DNA from: Betaproteobacteria bacterium
GTDB taxonomy: Bacteria; Pseudomonadota; Gammaproteobacteria; Burkholderiales; SG8-39
Direction: 5' to 3'
Length of the DNA: 48,478 bases
NCBI GenBank assembly: GCA_016713125.1
Contig: JADJPT010000029.1
Span: 1-48,478, forward strand
Shown here: positions 27,788 through 36,587 of the stretch, piece after piece
How the letters are laid out: every line of letters starts with the position of its first letter
Position numbering within the stretch: the first letter of the stretch is position 1
Made by a program: the position numbers and the translations under genes
The notes under the pieces: model-generated
What the model saw: only the letters and a program-made list of their open reading frames with translations
The model's database searches: none
What the model was told of the DNA's origin: nothing

Positions 27788-29365
27788 GTGACGACGTCAA
27801 AAGTGGCGACCATGATGCATGGTCGCGTGATCCCCGCGCGCGTGAACATCGCGCGCGAGGCGTTGCACGGGGCGCTGGAGTCCGGGCTGGGCGGCAAGCT
27901 CGCGCTGCTCGGCCCCAATGGCGGCATCACCTACGCGGAGCTGGACGCGCAGTCCGGCGCGTTCGCCGCCGCCTGTGCCGCGCGTGGCATCGCGCGCGGC
28001 GACCGCGTGCTGCTGCGCACCTGGAACTGCATCGAGTTCGCCGTCGCCTTCATGGGGCTGGCCAAGCTCGGCGCGGTGCCGGTGATGCAGAACTCGGCGG
28101 CCGGGGCGGCCGATGTCGAATACGTGCTGGGACACAGCGACGCGGTGGCGGCGGTTGCGCTGGCCGAGCTGGCCGGGCCGCTGCGCGAGCTGGGCCGCAT
28201 GCTGCCCAAGGGTCTGATCGTGGCGCGCGGCGCGGCGCCCGGCGAAGGCGTGTACGAGGACATGATCCGCGGCGCGGGCATGGCGATCGCCGACACGGGC
28301 GCCGACGAGCCGGCCCTGATGTGCTACACCTCCGGCACCACCGGGCGGCCCAAGGGCATCGTGCACGCGCATCGCTGGATCATCGGCCGCGGCGACGCCA
28401 ACCGGCTGCGCATGCCGCACCGGCCCGACGACGTGGCGCTGGCGGCGGGGGAGTGGAGCTTCATCAGCCTGCTCGGGCACAACGTGCTGTTCGCGCTGCG
28501 CAACGGCATCACCGGTGCGATCCTCGAGGAGCGCGCCTCGGCCGAGAAGTTTCTCGAGAGCATCGAGAAGTTCAGGGTCACGGTGGCCTATGCGGTGCCG
28601 ACCATCTACCGGCGCATCCTGGCCACCGAGGGCATGGAGAAGGACTACGACCTGTCCAGCCTGCGCGCCTGCAACGCCAGCGGCGAGGCGCTGGGCGCCG
28701 CTCCGCTGGCCGAATGGAAGCGGCGCTTCCGCACCGACATCTACGAGCACTACGGGATCTCCGAGTACCAGATGGTGCTGGGGCAGAGTCCGCTGCTGCC
28801 GATCAAGCCCGGCTCGGTCGGCGTGCCCTGGGACGTGGTGGCGGAGATCGTCGACGACGAACTCAGGCCCATGCCGCAGGGCGAGGTCGGCCAGCTGGTG
28901 TTCGGCACCGACAACCCCAGCCTGTTCCTGGGCTACCACAAGGACCCGGCGAAGACCGCCGAGGTGGTGCACGACGGCTGGTACCACACCGGCGACCTGG
29001 CGCGCCGCGACGAGGACGGCTACTACTGGATCTCCGGACGCGGCGACGACTGCTTCAAGAGCCGCGGCATCTTCATCGTGCCGATCGAGATCGAGAACGC
29101 GCTGGCCGAGCACCCGGCCGTCGCCGAGGCCTGCGTGGTGCCGGTGCCCAGCGCGACCGACGGCTACCTGATCCGTGCGGTGGTGGTGCTGCGCGCGCCG
29201 CTGACGGCCGCCGACGGGGGCACCGGCGGTTACGCCGACAAGCTGCGCGAGACGCTGAAGTCGCGCATCGCGCGCAACAAGGTGCCGCATGTCTTCGAGT
29301 TCGTCGACACGCTGCCGAAATCGGCCAACGGCAAGGTGCTGCGGCGGTCCCTGATCAAGGCCTAG
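27788..29365 (+). CDS. AMP-dependent acyl-CoA synthetase/ligase (benzoate-CoA ligase-like)
   Basis: 525 residues of the ANL superfamily. The P-loop is LMCYTSGTTGRPKGIVHAHR, then EHYGISEYQMVLGQSPLLPI (A5-like), GWYHTGDLARRDEDGYYWI (A7), GRGDDCFKSRG (A8) and PKSANGKVLRR with the adenylation Lys. It activates a carboxylic acid to its CoA ester; the benzoate-CoA ligase subgroup is suggested but the substrate is not certain. Start is GTG at 27788. It ends in TAG. Confidence 0.88.
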   Translation: MTTSKVATMMHGRVIPARVNIAREALHGALESGLGGKLALLGPNGGITYAELDAQSGAFAAACAARGIARGDRVLLRTWNCIEFAVAFMGLAKLGAVPVMQNSAAGAADVEYVLGHSDAVAAVALAELAGPLRELGRMLPKGLIVARGAAPGEGVYEDMIRGAGMAIADTGADEPALMCYTSGTTGRPKGIVHAHRWIIGRGDANRLRMPHRPDDVALAAGEWSFISLLGHNVLFALRNGITGAILEERASAEKFLESIEKFRVTVAYAVPTIYRRILATEGMEKDYDLSSLRACNASGEALGAAPLAEWKRRFRTDIYEHYGISEYQMVLGQSPLLPIKPGSVGVPWDVVAEIVDDELRPMPQGEVGQLVFGTDNPSLFLGYHKDPAKTAEVVHDGWYHTGDLARRDEDGYYWISGRGDDCFKSRGIFIVPIEIENALAEHPAVAEACVVPVPSATDGYLIRAVVVLRAPLTAADGGTGGYADKLRETLKSRIARNKVPHVFEFVDTLPKSANGKVLRRSLIKA

Positions 29366-29396
29366 ACGCAGGGGAGCGGCCGTCGCGGGCCTCGGT

Positions 29397-29418
29397 GATA
29401 TATATTTTCAGGTATATC
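29397..29418. promoter_or_regulatory. Inverted repeat GATATA-N10-TATATC
   Basis: A perfect dyad (29397-29402 and 29413-29418) with a 10-base spacer in an AT-rich pocket of a GC-rich genome. The same architecture (RATATR-N10-YATATY) occurs upstream of modA at 47638-47659. Both recall the TATAT/ATATA dyad of ModE-type Mo-boxes. It lies between two convergent gene ends, an odd place for a promoter operator. Confidence 0.35.
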
Positions 29419-29447
29419 AATTGACACGCAGGCCGCTCCAGGAGCCG

Positions 29448-29472
29448 ATCTCGAAAAACAAATCTTCGAGAT
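29448..29472 (-). terminator. Stem-loop at the fdhD 3' end
   Basis: ATCTCGAA (29448-29455) and TTCGAGAT (29465-29472) form a perfect 8-bp stem with a 9-base loop directly abutting the fdhD stop codon. It would serve as the transcript end of moaA-fdhD. The T-rich tract is inside the loop rather than after the stem, so termination strength is uncertain. Confidence 0.45.
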
Positions 29473-30330
29473 TCAGGCCAGGGCGGTGGGCTGGGGGGCG
29501 GTGCGCCTGATGCGCTGCGCGCCGGTGAACAGCAGGTAGTGGCGGCCGCTGGCGCGACCCAGCATGGTGATGCCGATGCGTTTGGCGATGTCGTGGCCCA
29601 TCTTGGTCAGGCCGGAGCGTGAGACCAGGAACGGGATGCGCATCTGCGCGCACTTGATCACCATCTCCGAAGTCAGCCGCCCGGTGGTGTAGAAGATCTT
29701 GTCGGCGCCGTCCTCGCCGTCGAGCCACATCTGGCCAGCGATCGCGTCCACGGCGTTGTGGCGGCCGACGTCCTCGAAGAACATCAGGATCTCGCAGCCT
29801 TCGGGCGTGGCCCGGGCGAGCGCGCAGCCGTGCACGGCGCCGGCCTGCTTGTAGATGGTCTCGTGCTTGCGCACCTGCTCGACCAGGGCGAACAGCTGGA
29901 AGTCCTCGAGCGCCACGTCCTCGCGCAGGTGGATGCCGTCGATCTCCTCCATCAGGTCGCCGAACACCGTGCCCTGTCCGCAGCCGGTGGTGACGGTGCG
30001 GTGCGCCATGCGCGCCTCCAGGTCCGGCACGCCGCGGTGCGTGACGATGGCGCAGGACTCGGTGTCCCAGTCGACCTGGATCTCGGCCACGTCCTCGACC
30101 GCGTTGACCAGGCGCTGGTTGCGCAGATAGCCCAGCGCCAGCGCCTCGGGCGCCTGGCCCAGGGTCATCAGCGTGACCAGTTCGCGCTTGTCGAGGTAGA
30201 GCGTGAGCGGATGTTCGCCGGCGATGGCCGTGGGCTGCATCTCGCCGCGCTCGTTGAACGCCTCGACCTCGTAGGTCGCCGGGCGGCCGGCCTGCGTGAG
30301 CCTGGGACGGGGCTTGGAAGTGTCGGCCAT
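29473..30330 (-). CDS. fdhD: Formate dehydrogenase accessory sulfurtransferase FdhD
   Basis: 285 residues. FdhD carries sulfur from a cysteine desulfurase to the Mo/W-bis-MGD cofactor, which is required for FDH activity. VTTGCGQGTVFGDLMEEIDG holds a Cys in the catalytic loop (E. coli has CxxC; only one Cys here). FEDVGRHNAVDAIAGQMWLD and RSGLTKMGHDIAKRIGITML are signature blocks. It sits 7 bases after moaA on the same strand; the two form a cofactor operon facing away from the FDH structural genes. Confidence 0.93.
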   Translation of the reverse strand: MADTSKPRPRLTQAGRPATYEVEAFNERGEMQPTAIAGEHPLTLYLDKRELVTLMTLGQAPEALALGYLRNQRLVNAVEDVAEIQVDWDTESCAIVTHRGVPDLEARMAHRTVTTGCGQGTVFGDLMEEIDGIHLREDVALEDFQLFALVEQVRKHETIYKQAGAVHGCALARATPEGCEILMFFEDVGRHNAVDAIAGQMWLDGEDGADKIFYTTGRLTSEMVIKCAQMRIPFLVSRSGLTKMGHDIAKRIGITMLGRASGRHYLLFTGAQRIRRTAPQPTALA

Positions 30331-30337
30331 GCCGCGC

Positions 30338-31426
30338 TCAGCCGCCGATGTAGGACATTTCCACCTTGCGCAGGCGGGCCGCCTCGGGCAGCGCGGTCTG
30401 CGCGGTGCGGATCTCCGAATAGCGGTCGCCGCGCGCGCGCCACACGGCGACGATCTCGTCGCGCAGCGCGTCTTCGTCGGCGCCCGCGCGCAGCAGCGAG
30501 CGCAGGTCGTGGCCGTTCTGGCCGAACAGGCAGGTGTACATGGACCCTTCGGTGGACAGGCGCAGCCGGTTGCAGTCGCGGCAGAAGGCCTGGGTGACCG
30601 AGGAGATCACGCCGATCTCGCCGGCGCCGTCGGCGTAGCGCCAGCGCTCGGCGACCTCGCCGGGGTAGTGGGGATCGGCCTGCAGCAGCGGGAACTCGGC
30701 GTGGATGCGGCGCACGATCTCGGCCGAGGGGATCACATCGTCCATGCGCCAGCCGTTGGTGCTGCCCACGTCCATGAACTCGATGTAGCGCACGATATGG
30801 CCGCTGCCGCGGAAGTGGCGCGCCATGTCGAGCACGTGGGTGTCGTTGACGCCGCGCTTGACCACCATGTTGATCTTCACCGGACCGAGGCCCGCGGCGG
30901 CCGCGGCGTCGATGCCTTCGAGCACCTTGGCGACCGGGAAATCGGCGTCGTTCATGGCCTTGAAGGTGGCGTCGTCCAGCGAATCCAGGCTGACCGTCAG
31001 GCGCTTGAGTCCGGCGGCCTTCAGCGCCTTGGCCTTCTTCGCCAGCAGCGAGCCGTTGGTGGTCAGCGTGAGGTCCACATCGAGTTCGGCCAGCATGCCG
31101 ATCAGGCGCTCGAGGTCGCGGCGCACCAGGGGCTCGCCGCCGGTCAGGCGGATCTTCTTCACGCCCAGGCCGACGAACACCCGCGCGAGCCTGGCGATCT
31201 CCTCGAAGGACAGCAACTGCGGCTGCGGCAGGAACTTGTAGTTCTCGTCGAACACCTCGCGCGGCATGCAGTACACGCAGCGGAAGTTGCAGCGGTCGGT
31301 CACCGAGATGCGCAGGTCGCGCAGCGGCCGGCCCAGCGTGTCGGCGAACGCGCCGCCCGCGTAATGCGGCGCGGGCGCACGGGCGGGCGGCGCGGCGAGA
31401 CGAATCGGAATAACCTTTTCCGGCAT
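30338..31426 (-). CDS. moaA: GTP 3',8-cyclase MoaA
   Basis: 362 residues, radical SAM enzyme for the first step of molybdopterin synthesis (GTP to 3',8-cyclic GTP). The N-terminal cluster is TDRCNFRCVYCMP (CxxxCxxC), SAM-binding IRLTGGEPL, C-terminal cluster FCRDCNRLRLSTEGSMYTC, and the C-terminal Gly-Gly tail (MSYIGG) is present. A TATGAT box at 31462-31457 could be its -10. GCGCAAA, a motif repeated upstream of the FDH genes, lies just before the ATG. It supplies Moco both to FDH and to the hydroxylase at 627-2969. Confidence 0.95.
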   Translation of the reverse strand: MPEKVIPIRLAAPPARAPAPHYAGGAFADTLGRPLRDLRISVTDRCNFRCVYCMPREVFDENYKFLPQPQLLSFEEIARLARVFVGLGVKKIRLTGGEPLVRRDLERLIGMLAELDVDLTLTTNGSLLAKKAKALKAAGLKRLTVSLDSLDDATFKAMNDADFPVAKVLEGIDAAAAAGLGPVKINMVVKRGVNDTHVLDMARHFRGSGHIVRYIEFMDVGSTNGWRMDDVIPSAEIVRRIHAEFPLLQADPHYPGEVAERWRYADGAGEIGVISSVTQAFCRDCNRLRLSTEGSMYTCLFGQNGHDLRSLLRAGADEDALRDEIVAVWRARGDRYSEIRTAQTALPEAARLRKVEMSYIGG

Positions 31427-31530
31427 GGTGTTTTTGCGCTTCTCCAGAGGCGCGGAATCATAGCAGGTGGGGGGTGGCGGCCCTGCACAGTGCGCTATAG
31501 TGCGCCCGACCGATCAGGACGACAGGACAG

Positions 31531-32031
31531 ATGCAGGCAACGAAGATTCCGGTCGCCGTCGTCATGCAGCGACGCGCGACGCAGAACCGCTGGCAGAGCG
31601 AGGTCTGGGAGCCCCATGCGGTGCTCGCCGACTACGCCGGCGAGGCCGGCGCGCGCCTGCTGCGCGACGACGGCAGTTGCGCGCAGTGGCTGCACGCCGG
31701 GCTGGAGCTCTGCCTGCATCGCGACGAGGCCGAAGGCTATTACCTGAACGTATCCACGGAGACACCGAAGATCTTCGTCATGTGGCGCATGGAGCCGGAC
31801 GGCGCGCAGGCGGGTGCCGGCGAGCATGGCGTGCCGCAGCTGGTCACCGCCAGTTACAACGAGGCCGGCCGCCTGATGGACGGTGGCGAGCGCGTGGACA
31901 CCGTGGGCATGCCGGCCGAGCTGCTGGCCTGGGTGGGCGAGTACGTGGAGCGCAACTACCGTCCGGAACCGAAGAAGCGGCGCCGTCCGCAGTCTTTCGT
32001 GAGTCCGGCGCAGCGCGGCAAGGGTTCGTGA
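31531..32031 (+). CDS. DUF3305 domain-containing protein of the FDH cluster
   Basis: 166 residues, matching DUF3305: KIPVAVVMQRRATQNRWQSE, LHRDEAEGYYLNVSTETPKI and MWRMEPDG, with the C-terminal basic tail KKRRRPQSF. No catalytic motif visible. DUF3305 and DUF3306 genes are repeatedly found beside FDH and TorD genes in betaproteobacteria, so a role in assembly is inferred. Its TGA overlaps the next ATG (TGATG). Confidence 0.85.
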   Translation: MQATKIPVAVVMQRRATQNRWQSEVWEPHAVLADYAGEAGARLLRDDGSCAQWLHAGLELCLHRDEAEGYYLNVSTETPKIFVMWRMEPDGAQAGAGEHGVPQLVTASYNEAGRLMDGGERVDTVGMPAELLAWVGEYVERNYRPEPKKRRRPQSFVSPAQRGKGS

Positions 32032-32615
32032 TGGCCGGGTCCGGCGGTCCGCCCGACCAGAAGGATCCGGTCGACGCCGCGCGCGGCTTCCTGTCGCGCT
32101 GGTCGCGGCGCAAGCTCGAGCGCAAGGGCGAGGAGGGGACGTCGGCCGCGGCGGTCGCGCCTGCCGCTTCGGTCGAGCCGGCCGCGCAAGGCGGCATTGC
32201 CTCGCCTGCCGCGCCGTCGCCCGCCGAGACCGCGCCCGAGTTGCCGCCCATCGAATCGCTCACGTCCACCTCGGATTTCAGCGCCTTCATGCATCCGGCG
32301 GTGGCGCCGGCCCTGCGCCGCGCGGCGCTCAAGAAGCTGTTCGCCGATCCGCATTTCAACGTCATGGACGGACTGGACACCTACGTCGACGACTACTCGA
32401 TCGAGGATCCGATCCCCGAGGAACTGATGAAGAAGCTCTACCAGGCGCGGCAGCACGTGTTCAGCAGCGAGCAGAATGCCGCGCTCGATGCCGATGACGA
32501 GGCCGCCCGAACCGCGGCGGCAGCCGCGGGCGATGCGCAAGCCGAAGCCTCGACGAGCGCCGACGCAGCGGCGAATGCAGCCAACGAAGTGAACCAGGAA
32601 CAGGGAAAGGCATGA
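32031..32615 (+). CDS. DUF3306 domain-containing protein of the FDH cluster
   Basis: 194 residues. Conserved opening FLSRWSRRKLERK and centre TSDFSAFMHPAVAPALRRAA, LKKLFADPHFNVMDGLDTYV, DYSIEDPIPEELM. Low-complexity Ala/Pro and Ala/Glu stretches flank the core. DUF3306 appears to be a partner of DUF3305. Its stop overlaps the ferredoxin start (ATGA), so these genes are translationally coupled. No signal peptide; probably cytoplasmic. Confidence 0.85.
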   Translation: MAGSGGPPDQKDPVDAARGFLSRWSRRKLERKGEEGTSAAAVAPAASVEPAAQGGIASPAAPSPAETAPELPPIESLTSTSDFSAFMHPAVAPALRRAALKKLFADPHFNVMDGLDTYVDDYSIEDPIPEELMKKLYQARQHVFSSEQNAALDADDEAARTAAAAAGDAQAEASTSADAAANAANEVNQEQGKA

Positions 32616-34725
32616 GCCTCGCCGACAAGACCCTCAAGCTGTGCAACTGCAACGGCACGCTGCCGATCGATGCGAAGGCGCTGGCCGCGGCGTTGAAGTC
32701 GGGCCAGCCGCTGAAGATCCACACCGAGCTGTGCCGCAAGGAGATCGCGTCCTTCCAGTCGGCGCTGGGCCAGCCGGAAGTCCTGGTGGCGTGCACGCAG
32801 GAGGCGCCGCTGTTCGCGCAGATCGCGCAGGCGGCCGAATCGCGGGCCGAGCTGGGCTTCGTGAACATACGCGAGAACGCCGGCTGGTCGGCCGAGGGCA
32901 AGGCCGCCACGCCCAAGATCGCGGCCCTGCTGGCGCTGGCCGCGCTGCCCGACCCCGAGCCGGTGCCCACCGTGGCCTATCGCTCGGAAGGGGCGCTGCT
33001 GATCGTCGGCCCGGCCGAAGCCGCGCTGCCCTGGGCCGAGCGCCTGGGCGAGGCCTTCGAGGTCAGCGTGCTGATGACCTCGGCGCGCGGCGGCAGGGCC
33101 GGCGCGGGTGCCGAGTTGCCGGAGCAGCGCGGCCAGGCGATGTGGTCGGGCAGGGTCGAGCGCATCGCCGGGCATCTGGGCGCCTTCGAGGTCGAGTGGC
33201 TGCAGGACAATCCCATCGACCTCGACCTGTGCACGCGCTGCAACGCCTGCGTGCAGGCCTGCCCCGAGGGCGCCATCGGCTACGCCTACCAGATCGACAT
33301 GGACAAGTGCCGCGGCCACCGCGCCTGCGTCAAGGCCTGCGGCGCGATCGGCGCGATCGACTTCGCCCGCCCGCGCGAGGGCGCGTTGCGCAAGGAGCGC
33401 TTCGACATGATCCTCGACCTGTCGCGCGAGCCGCTGCTGAAGACCCCGGACCTGCCGCAGGGCTATTTCGCACCGGGCGACGACCCGCTCGAGCAGGCGC
33501 TGGCCGCGCAGAAGCTGCCGCAGTTCGTCGGCGAGTTCGAGAAGCCGAAGTTCTTCGTCTACAACGAGCGCATCTGCGCGCACAGCCGTTCGGCGCAGCC
33601 GGGCTGCAACAAATGCATCGACGTGTGCTCGACCGGGGCGATCTCCGGCGATGGAGACCGCATCAAGGTCGACCCGCACCTGTGCGCAGGTTGCGGCGGC
33701 TGCTCGACCGTGTGCCCGACCGGGGCCATCGCCTACGCCTATCCGCGCGTGCCCGACACCGGGGCGCGCGTGAAGGCGATGCTGGGCGCCTATCGCGAGG
33801 CGGGCGGGCGCGACGCCTGCCTGCTGCTGCACAACGCCGAGGCCGGGCGCGCGCTGCTGCGCGCGCTGGCGCGCAGGGCCGCGGGCTGCCCGCGCGCGTC
33901 CTGCCGATGGAGATCTTCCACATCGCCTCGACCGGCATGGACGTCTGGCTGGGCGCCATCGCCTGCGGCGCCAGCCAGGTGGCCGTGCTGTCCACCGGCG
34001 CCGAGCCCGAGGGCTACCTGTAGGCGCTGCGCGCACAGATGGGTCACGCGCAGACCGTGCTCTCCGCATTGGGCTATGCCGGCCGCCACCTGGAGCTGAT
34101 CGTCGCCGAGGACGTGCCGGGCCTGGAGCGCGCGCTGTGGGCCATGGCGCCGGCGGCGACGGTGGCCAGACCGGCGACCTTCAACCTGGCGGCCGAGAAG
34201 CGCGGCACGCTGGATTTCGCGCTCGAGCACCTGGCCAGGCACGCGCCCGCGCCGCAGGAGCAGATCCCGCTGGCGGCCGGCGCACCTTGGGGCACGCTGG
34301 GCGTGGACAAGGACAAGTGCACGCTGTGCAAGGCCTGTATCGGCGCCTGCCCGGCCTCGGCGCTGCTCGATTCGCCCGAAGCGCCGATGCTGCGCTTCAT
34401 CGAGCGCAACTGCGTGCAATGCGGGCTGTGCGCCAACACCTGCCCGGAGGATGCGATCACGCTGACGCCGCGCCTGCTGCTGACGGCGCAGGCCGCACAG
34501 GCGGTGGTGCTCAACGAGGCGCAACCGTTCAACTGCGTGCGTTGCGGCCAGCCCTTCGGCACGAAACAGATGATCGACAGCATGATGGGCCGCCTGGGCG
34601 CGCATTCGATGTTCGCCGGCGGCGGCGCGCTGCGCCGGCTGCAGATGTGCGCCGACTGCCGCGTGGTGGACATGATGGAAAACAAGAGCGAGGCCTCGAT
34701 CCTCGACGTGCCGAAGAAACCCTGA
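32612..34725 (+). CDS. Large polyferredoxin (six 4Fe-4S motifs) of the FDH cluster, frameshifted and with in-frame TAG
   Basis: About 704 residues. Ferredoxin-type Cys motifs in order: CTRCNACVQACPEG, CRGHRACVKACGA, CAHSRSAQPGCNKCIDVC, CAGCGGCSTVCPTG, then after the breaks CTLCKACIGACPAS and CVQCGLCANTCPED, plus C-terminal CVRC and CADC pairs. The N-terminus (LKLCNCNGTLPID) resembles a thiol/CoxI-like region. Two breaks: a missing base in GGG at 33876-33878 (RRG|RGLPARVLPMEIFH), and TAG at 34021 in GYL*ALRAQMGHAQ where CAG would give Gln. Both leave an otherwise continuous family sequence, so errors are likely. It sits between DUF3306 and torD. Role inferred: electron delivery or cluster handling for FDH; not a known FDH subunit. 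Confidence 0.8.
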
Positions 34726-34735
34726 GCGAGAAACG

Positions 34736-35353
34736 ATGAGCGACGCCGTACCGATGAGTTTCCTCCCCACGCCGGCGCCGGAGGACCGCGCGCGGGCCGA
34801 CTTCTACGCGCTGCTCGCGCGCCTGTTCTACGCGCCGCCGGACGATGAGTTGCTGGCCGGCATCGCCTGCGCCGACGAACTCGAATCCGAGGACGCCACC
34901 GCCGGCCTGGCGCTGGCCTGGCGCGACCTGAAGCTGGCCTGCGCGGCCAGCGACGAGGACGCGGCGCAGGAGGAATTCGACAGCGTGTTCGTGGGCGTGG
35001 GCAAGGCCGAAGTCTCGCCGTATCTGGGCGCCTACGCAGTGGCGGCCGGCAGCGACAATCCGCTGGTGGAGTTGCGCGCGTTCGTCGCCGACCTGGGCCT
35101 GGCGCGCCAGACCTCGGTCAGCGAGCCCGAGGACCACGTGGCGGCGCTGTGCGAGGTGATGCGCCACCTGATCCTCGAGCATCCGGGCGACCTGGACCTG
35201 CAGCGGGATTTCTTCGCCAACTATGTGTGGCCGGGCGGGCCGGCCTTTTGCGCCGCCGCGGCGGGGTCCGGCTCCGCGGTGCTGTACAAGGCCGTGGCGC
35301 GCTTCGCCCTGCGCTACATGGAACTCGAACACTCCGCCTTCGAGATGCAGTAG
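34736..35353 (+). CDS. TorD/DmsD-family molecular chaperone
   Basis: 205 residues, all-helical. ARADFYALLARLFYAPPDDE, the EEFDSVFVGVGKAEVSPYLG segment, EPEDHVAALCEVMRHLI and LQRDFFANYVWPG are the TorD-family pattern (E-P-D-H motif included). Such proteins bind the TAT signal and protect the apo-molybdoenzyme until cofactor is inserted. The two TAT proteins at 36829 and 37044 are the obvious clients. It lies 10 bases after the ferredoxin gene. Ends in TAG. Confidence 0.88.
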   Translation: MSDAVPMSFLPTPAPEDRARADFYALLARLFYAPPDDELLAGIACADELESEDATAGLALAWRDLKLACAASDEDAAQEEFDSVFVGVGKAEVSPYLGAYAVAAGSDNPLVELRAFVADLGLARQTSVSEPEDHVAALCEVMRHLILEHPGDLDLQRDFFANYVWPGGPAFCAAAAGSGSAVLYKAVARFALRYMELEHSAFEMQ

Positions 35354-35374
35354 GCGGGTTTCCGCTGCGACGGT

Positions 35375-36496
35375 TCAGTCGCCGGCGGGCGCCTTGCCGC
35401 GGGCCGTGCTGCGCGCTGCGGTGCGCGGCGCGCGCGCGCCCGGCAGGGCCTCGTCGACGGCGTGCAGGTTGCCGGTGATCGCCGAGCCGTAGCCGGCGAG
35501 CGAGGCGAGGATGGCGCGGAACTCCGCGCTGCGCAGCAGGTCCAGCAACTCCGCCACCGCCGGGTCGACGAGGGCCTCGCGATCGCAGGCCAGGTAGTAG
35601 CGTTCCGTCAGCAGCGGCAGGAAATCGAGTTCGTACTGCGCCGCCGCGGCCTTGATGCCGTAGCCCGCGTCGGCGCGGCCGCCGGCCACGCGCGCGGCCA
35701 CGGCCAGGTGGGTGAACTCCTCGTCCAGGTAGCCGGCGATGGCGCGCCCGGACACGCCCACGCCGGAGAGCAACTGGTCGAACTCGACGCGACTGCCTGA
35801 TCCGCGCTGGCGATTGACGATGCGCACCCCGTCGCGCGTGAGGTCGGCCAGGCTGGAAATATGCTTGGGATTGCCGCGCGCGACCATCAGGCCCTGGGTG
35901 CGGGTGGCCAGGCCGATGAGCACATGGCGGCGCGGATCGAGGTAGTCGCGGAAGGCGGCCAGGGCTGATTGCTCCATGCCCTCGGCGACGTGGAAGCCGG
36001 CCAGCGCGCACTGGTTCTTGGCCAGCGCGCACAGGCTTTCCAGGCTGCCTTGGAAGCGCAGGTCGAGCTTCAGTCCCGGGCGCTGCGCGAGGCGGTCACG
36101 CAGTTCGGCCAGCGCCAGGTCATGGCTGACGCTCAGCGCCAGGCGCGGCCCGCCGCCGGTCTGGGCCAGCACCTGCTCGATCTCGTGGCGCACGCCCTCC
36201 AGGCTCTCGGACAGGCGCGCCTGCACCAGTTGCTCGGCCCACAGCAGCTTGCGACCGAATTCCGTGAGCTGCGCGCCGCGTCCCTGACGCAGGTGGGCGA
36301 GCGGGCCGCCGAACACGCCCTCCCACTTGCCCATCAGCCCCCAGACGTGGCGGTAGGACAGGCCCAGGCTGCGCGCCGCGCCGGCCAGCGAGCCGGTTTC
36401 GGAAACCGCATAGAGGACGCGGAACAGTGCGGCGTCGACGACGTGGTCCTGGCCGGGGCCGGGTTGCCATGCGTACTGCAGATTGACCTTGATCAC
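35375..36496 (-). CDS. One-component regulator: ModE-like winged HTH fused to a periplasmic-binding-protein (molybdate/tungstate-type) domain
   Basis: About 373 residues. Residues ~1-110 form a LysR/ModE-type winged helix: VLYAVSETGSLAGAARSLGL, SYRHVWGLMGKWEGVFGG, RGRGAQLTEFGRKLLWAE. Residues ~135-350 form a ModA/TupA-like type II binding fold: KNQCALAGFHVAEGMEQSAL, RQRGSGSRVEFDQLL and GRADAGYGIKAAAAQYELDF. The domain order suggests a cytoplasmic oxyanion sensor. I prefer GTG 36496 (MIKVNLQYAW, as in homologues); ATGs at 36550 and 36553 are alternatives. It is divergent from the FDH genes and probably controls them in response to Mo or W. Confidence 0.78.
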   Translation of the reverse strand: MIKVNLQYAWQPGPGQDHVVDAALFRVLYAVSETGSLAGAARSLGLSYRHVWGLMGKWEGVFGGPLAHLRQGRGAQLTEFGRKLLWAEQLVQARLSESLEGVRHEIEQVLAQTGGGPRLALSVSHDLALAELRDRLAQRPGLKLDLRFQGSLESLCALAKNQCALAGFHVAEGMEQSALAAFRDYLDPRRHVLIGLATRTQGLMVARGNPKHISSLADLTRDGVRIVNRQRGSGSRVEFDQLLSGVGVSGRAIAGYLDEEFTHLAVAARVAGGRADAGYGIKAAAAQYELDFLPLLTERYYLACDREALVDPAVAELLDLLRSAEFRAILASLAGYGSAITGNLHAVDEALPGARAPRTAARSTARGKAPAGD

Positions 36497-36587
36497 GGTA
36501 TGGGCAGCGCGGCCGGCGCGGTTCCTCGGCGGATGGAGCGAATTCCGCATCATGCCGCGCGCCCGGCATGCATCAGGCAATGCCGGA

